Shown piece by piece: positions 1-5,175 of a stretch of 5,218 nt of DNA; position 1 is the stretch's first letter; every line of letters begins with the position of its first letter. This DNA comes from an uncultured Ruminococcus sp. (lineage in GTDB: Bacteria > Bacillota > Clostridia > Oscillospirales > Ruminococcaceae), in assembly GCA_947174625.1 (NCBI GenBank), contig CAMWJT010000101.1, forward strand, positions 1 to 5,218, read 5' to 3'. Made by a program: the position numbers and the translations under genes. The notes under the pieces are model-generated. The model was not told the origin of the DNA. It ran no database searches and saw nothing but the letters and a program-made list of their open reading frames with translations.

Positions 1-514
1 CCCTGACCCATTGTTTTGTTCTTGTCACGCCGGGTCTGTCCTCGACTTTCGCACGTCTGGACTTCGCCATTTTATTAATAAACGAAGACTTCCCGACATT
101 CGGGATGCCGACGATCATCAGCCGGACGGGTCTGCCGGTCATGCCGGACGCCTGCCGTTTCCGGAGCAGTTCTTTTAATAACTGTTCCCGGACAGTCGGT
201 GCAAAATTCCGGATACCTCTGCCACTGATACAATCTATTGCCAATGCCGGAATGCCCTGCTTCTGATACCATCTGACCCATTTCGCTGTTGCATCCGGGT
301 CAGCAATATCCGCCTTGTTGAGCAATACCATATAAGGCTTGCTGTTCATCAGCTCTGTCAGCTCCGGATTGCAGCTGCTCTGTGGAATTCTTGCATCCAG
401 GAGCGCAACCACGCCGTCCACAAGCGACAGATTCGCCGCAATCATACGCCTGGTTTTGGTCATATGACCAGGAAACCATTGAATTGTTCCGATCTGGATT
501 TTCTGTTCTGACAT
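1..514 (-). CDS. rbgA: Ribosome biogenesis GTPase RbgA/YlqF (3' end outside window)
   Basis: Circularly permuted GTPase that acts late in 50S subunit assembly in Firmicutes; in Bacillus it binds the immature large subunit and promotes L16 incorporation (family knowledge). The first 171 codons are visible and the gene runs off the left edge, against a usual length of about 280 residues. The motif order is permuted as expected: N-terminal WFPGHM (13-18, with His17 matching the catalytic His9 of B. subtilis RbgA), DARIP (40-44), G4 NKAD (66-69), G5-like ISGRG (96-100), G1/P-loop GIPNVGKSS (136-144), then G2-region PGVTRTKQW (161-169). The reading frame is uninterrupted. ATG at 514 is preceded by GAGGG (524-520) with a 5-nt spacer; the N-terminus is 8 residues longer than in B. 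subtilis. It lies 50 bp after the second lepB, so it is probably cotranscribed with it. The rplS-lepB-rbgA order supports the call. Confidence 0.96.
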   Translation of the reverse strand, partial: MSEQKIQIGTIQWFPGHMTKTRRMIAANLSLVDGVVALLDARIPQSSCNPELTELMNSKPYMVLLNKADIADPDATAKWVRWYQKQGIPALAIDCISGRGIRNFAPTVREQLLKELLRKRQASGMTGRPVRLMIVGIPNVGKSSFINKMAKSRRAKVEDRPGVTRTKQWVR

Positions 515-550
515 GACTGCCCTCACTTTCAAAATTTTAATTTTAAAATT

Positions 551-568
551 TTAAATTTATAAATTTAA
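551..568. repeat. Perfect 18-bp AT-only palindrome in the lepB-rbgA gap
   Basis: Positions 551-568 read the same on both strands and contain no G or C. The palindrome covers the stop codon of the second lepB (565-567). It sits at one end of a 38-bp A/T-only tract (531-568) built from alternating A- and T-runs. It is too weak to be a normal terminator and has no flanking T-tract after a GC stem. It may simply keep the rbgA ribosome binding site unstructured; a DNA-binding role is also possible. Function unknown. Confidence 0.45.
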
Positions 569-1182
569 TTTTCCAGTCTGCCGATACGCTCCAGAGGATA
601 AATCCTCAGAAGGACAGCACCTGCTACGGAATCTTCCGGAACGAGTCCGACTTCAGAATAACGGCTGTCCATAGAGACATCACGGTTGTCGCCCATCACA
701 AACAGAAAGCCTTCCGGGATCATCAGAGGATAGACAAACGCATTGTTCAGATCCGGCAGTTGTGTGATGGTATTTGCATATAATTCTTCCTGCGGTTCGC
801 CGTTAAGATACACAACACCGGTATCCGGGTCAATATCCAGAAGCTGACCACCCACAGCAATCACACGCTTGACAATGCTCTTGTGCAGTCCTTCACCGAA
901 CAGCAACGTACCATCTCTGGCAATCAGCACGGAACTTTCCGCATTAATTACAACAATGTCCCCCGGATCGGGTCTGCCGCTGAATTCGCAGATCAGCAAT
1001 TTATCTTCATCTGCAAGCGTAGGAAGCATAGAATCGCCCTGTACAATTGCAACCTGGAACACATAAGTCAGCAACAGCTCCGCAATCATCACCGGTGTAA
1101 TTGCCCAACTGAGTGCATCCAGAAGCCCGCCAATCAATCTATGGATTTTCTGGTTTTTTGAAAATTGTACATATTCCCTCAT
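565..1182 (-). CDS. lepB: Signal peptidase I, second tandem copy
   Basis: Membrane-anchored serine protease (S26 family) that removes signal peptides from exported proteins on the outer face of the membrane. The protein has 205 residues, a normal size for a Gram-positive LepB. It has one probable membrane segment at about 24-47, then box B GDSMLPTL (49-56, catalytic Ser51), PGDIVV (73-78), the Lys box IVKRVIA (103-109, general base Lys105), and box E GDNR...DSR (164-174). The C-terminus, RIYPLERIG, is the usual LepB ending, so the protein looks complete and active. The residues after the Lys box are AVGGQ rather than the common GLPGD. ATG at 1182 has GGAGGG (1193-1188) with a 5-nt spacer. It starts 19 bp after the stop of another lepB and shares GLHxxIxKRVIAxxGQ and YxNxIxQ with it, which points to an old tandem duplication. 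Confidence is high for the family; substrate preference is unknown. Confidence 0.95.
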   Translation of the reverse strand: MREYVQFSKNQKIHRLIGGLLDALSWAITPVMIAELLLTYVFQVAIVQGDSMLPTLADEDKLLICEFSGRPDPGDIVVINAESSVLIARDGTLLFGEGLHKSIVKRVIAVGGQLLDIDPDTGVVYLNGEPQEELYANTITQLPDLNNAFVYPLMIPEGFLFVMGDNRDVSMDSRYSEVGLVPEDSVAGAVLLRIYPLERIGRLEN

Positions 1183-1201
1183 GCTGTCCCTCCGGTCAGG
1201 C

Positions 1202-1879
1202 TTATCCTACAAATCCGACTGTACTGAACACCGGATGCTGTTTGCCGTCTTCATCATCCTCCATGTTGCAGAACCGGAAGTAAGCTTTGCCGAGAACATC
1301 TTCTTCGGCAACCAGTCCGACATAACTGCTGCGGCTGTCCGTGGAGTGATTCCGGTTATCACCCATGACAAAAATATAACCGTCAGGGATTGTAATCGGA
1401 TAGGAGAATGCGCCGGCATCCGTCTGAATGATGTCATTCACATAGGGTTCTTCTAACGGCTGGTCATCCACATAGACAATCCCCTCATCTGCATTCAGAT
1501 AGAGTTTTTGTCCCGCAGTAGCAATCACACGTTTGATAATATTCTCATGCAGTCCGTAACCGCTGTTGACAACTTCGCCGGTAGTATTATCCAGTACATG
1601 TCCCTCAGAATTATACACAACAACAATATCGCCCTGTTTGGGAGAATACAGCAGCCGGAACATCACAAGTCTGTCATGATCCTGAAGTGTAGGTTCCATG
1701 GAACTGCCGTCTACCGTAACAGGTCTTGTCACATAAGAAAACAGCATGACAAACAATAACAATGTCGTCAGCATTGTTTCCACAATTTCAAGAATATCAC
1801 CGAACAGGGACTTTTTAGGCTGTTCCGGTGCTGGCTGTTCGGGACTGGCATCCTGTCTTACGAATTCTTCGGATTCCAC
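1202..1879 (-). CDS. lepB: Signal peptidase I, first tandem copy
   Basis: S26-family signal peptidase of 225 residues from the chosen start. A cytoplasmic N-terminal tail rich in Pro/Glu/Gln (PEQPAPEQPKK, 13-23) precedes one membrane segment at about 32-54. Then follow box B GSSMEPTL (58-65, catalytic Ser60), QGDIVVV (82-88), the Lys box IIKRVIA (114-120, Lys116) and GDNR...DSR (173-183). GTG at 1879 is chosen because AGAGGTG (1892-1886) lies 6 nt upstream. The in-frame GTG at 1921 would add 14 residues but has no Shine-Dalgarno and lies inside a hairpin. The C-terminus is odd: where LepB normally ends with a PLxRIG-like motif, this copy has an acidic insert EDDEDGKQ (207-214) before a GFV ending. 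It follows rplS by 187 bp of hairpin-rich DNA and precedes the second lepB by 19 bp, so the two are likely cotranscribed. Confidence 0.94.
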   Translation of the reverse strand: MESEEFVRQDASPEQPAPEQPKKSLFGDILEIVETMLTTLLLFVMLFSYVTRPVTVDGSSMEPTLQDHDRLVMFRLLYSPKQGDIVVVYNSEGHVLDNTTGEVVNSGYGLHENIIKRVIATAGQKLYLNADEGIVYVDDQPLEEPYVNDIIQTDAGAFSYPITIPDGYIFVMGDNRNHSTDSRSSYVGLVAEEDVLGKAYFRFCNMEDDEDGKQHPVFSTVGFVG

Positions 1880-1885
1880 TGCGTT

Positions 1886-1892
1886 CACCTCT
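1886..1892 (-). promoter_or_regulatory. Ribosome binding site that fixes the first lepB start
   Basis: The minus strand reads AGAGGTG followed by a 6-nt spacer and GTG at 1879. It is the only good Shine-Dalgarno in this region, so it selects the GTG at 1879 over the upstream in-frame GTG at 1921. Confidence 0.8.
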
Positions 1893-1907
1893 GGGAAAAA
1901 ATAATAT

Positions 1908-1920
1908 TGCAGATTCTGCA
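1908..1920 (-). other. Small hairpin upstream of the first lepB RBS
   Basis: The minus strand reads TGCAG-AAT-CTGCA, a 5-bp stem with a 3-nt loop, followed by ATATTATTTTTT. It resembles a very short intrinsic terminator or leader hairpin 15 nt before the lepB ribosome binding site. The TATTAT just after it (1906-1901) resembles a -10 box, but no -35 box stands at a suitable distance. The role is uncertain. Confidence 0.35.
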
Positions 1921-1934
1921 CTCAAAAAATACAC

Positions 1935-1957
1935 AAAAAAGGGACACAAAGCCCCTT
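1935..1957 (-). terminator. Intrinsic terminator or attenuator between rplS and lepB
   Basis: On the minus strand AAGGGG (1957-1952) pairs with TCCCTT (1944-1939) across a 7-nt loop, with one G-U pair, and runs directly into a T-tract (to 1935). A second T6 follows at 1929-1924. This is the best T-tract hairpin in the rplS-lepB gap. The same bases can form a rival stem, ACACAA (1961-1956) with TTGTGT (1949-1944), which would destroy the terminator. The site may therefore control read-through from rplS into lepB-lepB-rbgA rather than simply end transcription. Confidence 0.55.
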
Positions 1958-1959
1958 GT

Positions 1960-1979
1960 GTACCTCGTATACGAAGTAC
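1960..1979 (-). other. 8-bp RNA hairpin with UAUA loop
   Basis: A near-palindrome. In minus-strand RNA GUACUUCG pairs with CGAGGUAC around a UAUA loop, giving 8 continuous pairs including one U-G wobble. In plus-strand RNA the same position is a C-A mismatch, so the fold fits better as RNA of the rplS-lepB transcript. There is no T-tract directly after it, so it is not itself a terminator. It lies between the large stem at 1983-2047 and the terminator-like hairpin at 1935-1957. Confidence 0.5.
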
Positions 1980-1982
1980 AAA

Positions 1983-2047
1983 ACATCATCCCCACTATCT
2001 ATATAATAATATATAATATATATAATAATACAAGTGGGGAATGATGT
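1983..2047 (-). terminator. Long stem with 36-nt A/T loop downstream of rplS
   Basis: The arms at 1983-1996 and 2033-2047 are complementary over 14 bp with one bulged base (2040 or 2041), and include a CCCC/GGGG block. The loop, 1997-2032, is all A/T except for two C. It begins 20 nt after the rplS stop codon. On the minus strand the stem is followed only by TTTGT, so it would be a modest terminator; it could also protect the mRNA 3' end or be an RNase III-type processing site. The loop also holds TTGTAT-16 nt-TATTAT on the minus strand, a weak promoter-like pair that could serve lepB. The stem is clear; its function is inferred. Confidence 0.55.
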
Positions 2048-2066
2048 CAGGAAAAATCAGAAAAAA

Positions 2067-2411
2067 TTAAGATAATTTTTCCTTTAACTTCGCAGCCTTG
2101 CCCACTCTGTCACGCAGATAGTACAGTTTCGCTCTGCGTACTTTACCATGTCTGACAAGTTCCACCTTGTCAACTGCCGGGGAATGCAGCGGGAATACAC
2201 GCTCGATGCCACAGCCGTGCGCCACACGTCTCACTGTGAAAGTTTCGCTGATGCCGCCGTGTTTCTTAGCGATCACAGTGCCTTCAAAAATCTGGATACG
2301 GCTTTTTTCGCCTTCCTGGATTTTTACATGCACCTTGACCGTGTCACCGATTTCGACTACCGGCACATTTTCTTTCAGACTTGCGTCACTGATTAATTTT
2401 AAAGCGTCCAT
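2067..2411 (-). CDS. rplS: 50S ribosomal protein L19
   Basis: Structural protein of the large ribosomal subunit near the interface with the 30S subunit. The product is 114 residues, the normal length. It carries the L19 landmarks: GDTVKVHVK (about 38-46), SRIQIFEGTVIAK (about 53-65), the highly conserved GGISETFTVRR (about 68-78), G-GIERVFP, and the C-terminal HGKVRRAKLYYLRD. ATG at 2411 is chosen over the in-frame ATG at 2459. The shorter form matches family length, and AGGAGGAG (2429-2422) lies 10 nt upstream. The extra 16 residues of the longer form would be encoded by the leader stem. The gene has its own promoter (2590-2618) and a structured leader. In many Firmicutes rplS follows rpsP-rimM-trmD, whereas here a radical-SAM gene pair precedes it. 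Hairpins follow its stop. Confidence 0.98.
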   Translation of the reverse strand: MDALKLISDASLKENVPVVEIGDTVKVHVKIQEGEKSRIQIFEGTVIAKKHGGISETFTVRRVAHGCGIERVFPLHSPAVDKVELVRHGKVRRAKLYYLRDRVGKAAKLKEKLS

Positions 2412-2436
2412 AATAAAAAAACTCCTCCTGATTTCT

Positions 2437-2510
2437 GGTTTTTCATACACGGGAATCAAAAAAAATCATGTGTATCTCAATCACACACGGCATCCGCCAG
2501 AGGAAAAACC
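2437..2510 (-). promoter_or_regulatory. Structured rplS leader, possible L19 autoregulatory element
   Basis: In the untranslated leader, GGTTTTTC (2510-2503) pairs perfectly with GAAAAACC (2444-2437), closing a domain that ends 7 nt before the rplS Shine-Dalgarno. Inside it, a small GGC-GGAT-GCC hairpin (2498-2489) and a 6-bp stem ATACAC (2475-2470) with GTGTAT (2450-2445) give a junction-like fold. GTGTGT (2488-2483) can pair instead with ACACAT (2473-2468), excluding the second stem. An L19 leader element is known upstream of rplS in Firmicutes (Rfam L19_leader). I infer homology by position and structure, not by a model match. Confidence 0.5.
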
Positions 2511-2589
2511 TGCTTAATGTCTTACGGCACTAAACCTCATTTTAAAATAAAATTAATTTTAAATCAAAACGGATTTCAAATGCTTTTAT

Positions 2590-2618
2590 ATCATAACATA
2601 TTCTGAGAAAAAATGCAA
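2590..2618 (-). promoter_or_regulatory. Sigma-A-type promoter for rplS
   Basis: On the minus strand -35 TTGCAT (2618-2613) is followed by a 17-nt spacer and -10 TATGAT (2595-2590), with TGT just before the -10 forming an extended -10. Transcription would start near 2583, giving a leader of about 170 nt before rplS. The -35 begins 7 bp after the stop codon of the DUF2344 gene, with no clear terminator between them, so rplS can probably also receive read-through. Between the start point and the leader stem lies an AT-rich stretch (2539-2564) containing the palindrome 2548-2561. Confidence 0.75.
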
Positions 2619-2624
2619 GTGTTT

Positions 2625-3293
2625 TTAGAAAAATTCTTGAAAATTTTCGCAAAAAATTTTTGTCCGGCAGGCATATTTTGTCAAAATCGGCTTACCTGCG
2701 TAATTTTGAAAACTTTCCGGAATCAAATTAATATTTAAATTTTGCGCCGTTCCAGCAGGCAATCTGATTGCAAGACTTAAAATCTGGGAATTACTGGAAA
2801 TTTTTGCTTCTCTCACGTCCAGAAACGGCTTCAGATCCATTTCCCGAAATCCTTTTTTTGTCCGCTTCTGAATCAGAATTTCCGGTTGTGATAAAAATGC
2901 TTCCCAACAAGCAAGCAAATCCGGAATCTCCGGCGCAGTCAGATATAAAAGATATTCTGCATGTGTAATCTCCTGTGCCTGATGAATCGGCGAACCAACC
3001 CGGAGCGCATACAGTCCCTCCGGGAACACGACATTTAATTTTTCCAGGATCTCTGATGCCGGGACTTCTTCTGTCAGTCGGAAATCCATTACTTCGCAGA
3101 TGCTCTCCACACCAAGCGACAATGCCAGCGGGAACATCAGATACAAATGCGGATGAAATCCCTCCGTATACCAGGCAGGAAGTCCGGAACGACGGATACA
3201 GCGTGTCATACAGCGATTCAGATCCAGATGGGAAATATATTTCATGTTCTGTTTTTTTTCAAATAAAATTCTGTAATTTTTTAAATCACTCAA
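2625..3293 (-). CDS. DUF2344 / TIGR03936-type partner of the radical SAM protein
   Basis: Uncharacterised protein found next to, or fused with, TIGR03960-type radical SAM proteins (family knowledge). The product is 222 residues from the TTG start. Family landmarks seen: YRILFEKK (7-14), KYISHLDLNR (18-27), SGLPAWYTEGFHPH (36-49) and then LALSLGVES, a central PEGL, KKGFREMDLKP, and LPAGTAQNLN near the C-terminus. The usual HPHP is HPHL here, and C28/C32 form a CxxxC where I expect no cysteines. The start is TTG at 3293: GGTGAGGG (3308-3301) lies 7 nt upstream, the N-terminus then matches the family, and TTGA overlaps the stop of the upstream gene (4-nt overlap), which suggests translational coupling. 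The alternative ATG at 3350 would add 19 residues that overlap the radical SAM gene. The two proteins probably act together; the reaction is unknown. Confidence 0.9.
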   Translation of the reverse strand: MSDLKNYRILFEKKQNMKYISHLDLNRCMTRCIRRSGLPAWYTEGFHPHLYLMFPLALSLGVESICEVMDFRLTEEVPASEILEKLNVVFPEGLYALRVGSPIHQAQEITHAEYLLYLTAPEIPDLLACWEAFLSQPEILIQKRTKKGFREMDLKPFLDVREAKISSNSQILSLAIRLPAGTAQNLNINLIPESFQNYAGKPILTKYACRTKIFCENFQEFF

Positions 3294-5134
3294 AAGCAAG
3301 CCCTCACCAGACAGGAATTTGCACCGCATCCGGAACAGCTCTCCCGACATGGCGGTGTAGCAATTCCCTGATGTGCTTTCTGATTCTCACGGATCAGGAA
3401 TTTTCTGGAAATCAGATAATCCAAGTGACTCCAAGGCATAATCTCATCATAGCTTCTGGTACGATTGGCATAAAATTCCGGAGACAGATTATTTTTCTCA
3501 AATGCCGCATACCACCGGGACGCATCAAAAAATTCTTCCCAACTATCCATACGACAGCCGCTTTTCCATGCGTCATAGAGCACATTGCAGATTCTGCGGT
3601 CACCTCTTGCAAGAACAGCTTCCATCTGACTGACATCCGAAACATGCAGACTGGGCTTGATTTTTTTGGATTGGATTGCTTTTTTCAGAATTTTTTGTTT
3701 TCTCAGAATTTCTTCTTTGGTTGCCTGCGGTTCAAATTCAAACGGTGTGAACGGCTTCGGCACAAATGTTGCCGTACTGATCGAAACCTGCAATTTTCCC
3801 TTGGCACGATCTGGCATATCATAGAATAAATTTACAATTTTCTGTGCCAGTTCCGCAATCCCGATAATATCTTCGTCAGTCTCTGTGGGCAGTCCCATCA
3901 TGAAATATAACTTGACTGTCGTATACCCCCCGTTGAACGCAATCTGACAAGTCCGGAGGACTTCTGCTTCTGTCACATTCTTGTTAATCACATCCCGGAG
4001 TCTCTGCGTTCCGGCTTCCGGTGCGAACGTCAGACCGCTCTTGCGGACTCTTGTGATTTTTTCCAGTACAGATTCTGAAAAATTATCAATCCGGAGCGAC
4101 GGCAAAGACAGATTCACATGCGCTTCTTCCGTATATTGCAATAATTGCTCCAGAATCTGTTCTATTTGCGAGTGATCGCTTGTACTGAGCGATGACAGAG
4201 ATAACTCATCATAACCGGTATTCTCACACAGTGCCGTCCCCTGCTGACAGATCGTCTGTGCGGACTTCTCCCGGAATGGACGATACAAAAAGCCAGCCTG
4301 GCAGAATCGGCAACCCCGGATACATCCTCGGAGCACTTCCACAGAAATTCTGTCATGAATCGGCTCTAAGAATGGGATGACGATCTGATCCGGATAGTAA
4401 CACGCATCCAGATCCCGGATCACACGTTTCCGGACAGTTGCCGGGGCATTGTCAAGCGCATGGATTTCTTTCACAGTACCGTCCGCATGATAAGAAACTT
4501 CATAGAGCGACGGCACATAGATCCCCTCAATCTGACTGGCTTGCCGGAGAAATTCAGAACGTGTCGCTCCGGCATCTTTCATAATTTTATATAAATCCAT
4601 CAGCTCCAGATTGACTTCTTCGCCCTCACCAAGAATAAACAGATCAAAAAAATCTGCCAATGGCTCAGGATTACAAGCGCAAGGACCACCTGCAATCACC
4701 AACGGCGCAAGCTGTTCCCCCCGGTCTTTCTGCCGGATCGGAATATCTGCGAGATCCAGCATATTTAAAATATTCGTGTAGGACATCTCATACTGGAGCG
4801 TGAACCCGACAAAATCAAATTCTTTGACTGGATCGCCGCTTTCGAGTGCATATAATAAAATATGCTCCCGGCGCATGATTTCTTCCATATCCGTCCACGG
4901 TGCAAAGACTCGTTCACACCAGTAATTTTCACGCTGATTTGTCAGTGCATACAGAATCTTCATGCCCAGATGCGACATGCCGACATCATAAATATCCGGA
5001 AAACAGAATGCAAAACGGACATCAATCCTGGATTTGTCCTTGATAATCTCCCCGACTTCACCGCCGGTATAGCGTGACGGTTTCTGCACATCCAGTAAAA
5101 ATTTTTCTGTTTTATTGATTTGATTCCCCGGCAT
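3290..5134 (-). CDS. B12-binding-type radical SAM protein (TIGR03960-like)
   Basis: Radical SAM enzyme of 614 residues with unknown substrate. The N-terminal part (about 35-175) looks like a cobalamin-binding Rossmann domain: PDIYDVGMSHLG (46-57), then GGPCACNPEP (149-158) and GEGEE (169-173). The radical SAM core starts with RGCIRGCRFC (269-278); Cys271, Cys275 and Cys278 form the CxxxCxxC that binds the 4Fe-4S cluster and SAM. Further core landmarks are ELSLSSLSTSDHS (310-322), TFAPEAGTQRLRDVINK (369-385) and KLYFMMGLPTETDED (408-422), then KPFTPFEF (460-467). The tail has five cysteines in 18 residues (596, 600, 603, 608, 613), a possible auxiliary metal site. ATG at 5134 has GAGGG 12 nt upstream, a long spacer, but no better start is in frame. 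It lies 41 bp after a ferredoxin-like gene and is coupled by TTGA to its DUF2344 partner. Confidence 0.93.
   Translation of the reverse strand: MPGNQINKTEKFLLDVQKPSRYTGGEVGEIIKDKSRIDVRFAFCFPDIYDVGMSHLGMKILYALTNQRENYWCERVFAPWTDMEEIMRREHILLYALESGDPVKEFDFVGFTLQYEMSYTNILNMLDLADIPIRQKDRGEQLAPLVIAGGPCACNPEPLADFFDLFILGEGEEVNLELMDLYKIMKDAGATRSEFLRQASQIEGIYVPSLYEVSYHADGTVKEIHALDNAPATVRKRVIRDLDACYYPDQIVIPFLEPIHDRISVEVLRGCIRGCRFCQAGFLYRPFREKSAQTICQQGTALCENTGYDELSLSSLSTSDHSQIEQILEQLLQYTEEAHVNLSLPSLRIDNFSESVLEKITRVRKSGLTFAPEAGTQRLRDVINKNVTEAEVLRTCQIAFNGGYTTVKLYFMMGLPTETDEDIIGIAELAQKIVNLFYDMPDRAKGKLQVSISTATFVPKPFTPFEFEPQATKEEILRKQKILKKAIQSKKIKPSLHVSDVSQMEAVLARGDRRICNVLYDAWKSGCRMDSWEEFFDASRWYAAFEKNNLSPEFYANRTRSYDEIMPWSHLDYLISRKFLIRENQKAHQGIATPPCRESCSGCGANSCLVRACF
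3301..3308 (-). promoter_or_regulatory. Ribosome binding site inside the radical SAM gene
   Basis: The minus strand reads GGTGAGGG, 7 nt before TTG at 3293. It lies within the last codons of the radical SAM gene (encoding LVRA) and identifies the TTG as the start of the DUF2344 partner. Confidence 0.75.
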
Positions 5135-5175
5135 AACAATTTTTAGCCCTCTCTTAAAAATTTATAGTATTTAAT

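Noticed and set aside
75..281. 68-codon minus-strand frame inside rbgA
   Set aside because: It is out of frame with rbgA, whose GTPase motifs run uninterrupted through the same bases.
1181..1456. Plus-strand open frame across the first lepB
   Set aside because: It is antisense to the conserved LepB catalytic region and has no domain.
1880..1921. Longer first LepB starting at GTG 1921
   Set aside because: There is no Shine-Dalgarno upstream, the start lies in a hairpin, and a good ribosome binding site precedes GTG 1879.
1960..1979. Resemblance to a loxP arm (ACTTCGTATA)
   Set aside because: There is no 8-bp spacer and no second separate arm, and no recombinase gene is nearby. The match is explained by a short palindrome.
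2412..2459. Longer L19 starting at ATG 2459
   Set aside because: The extra 16 residues are not part of the family, and the strong AGGAGG lies between the two starts.
2148..2517. Plus-strand open frames across rplS and its leader
   Set aside because: They are antisense shadows of a highly conserved ribosomal protein gene and have no ribosome binding site or homology that I recognise.
2975..3829. 284-codon open frame on the plus strand
   Set aside because: It lies fully antisense to the radical SAM and DUF2344 genes, straddles their junction, has no recognisable domain and a composition like random translation. The minus-strand genes match known families over their whole length.
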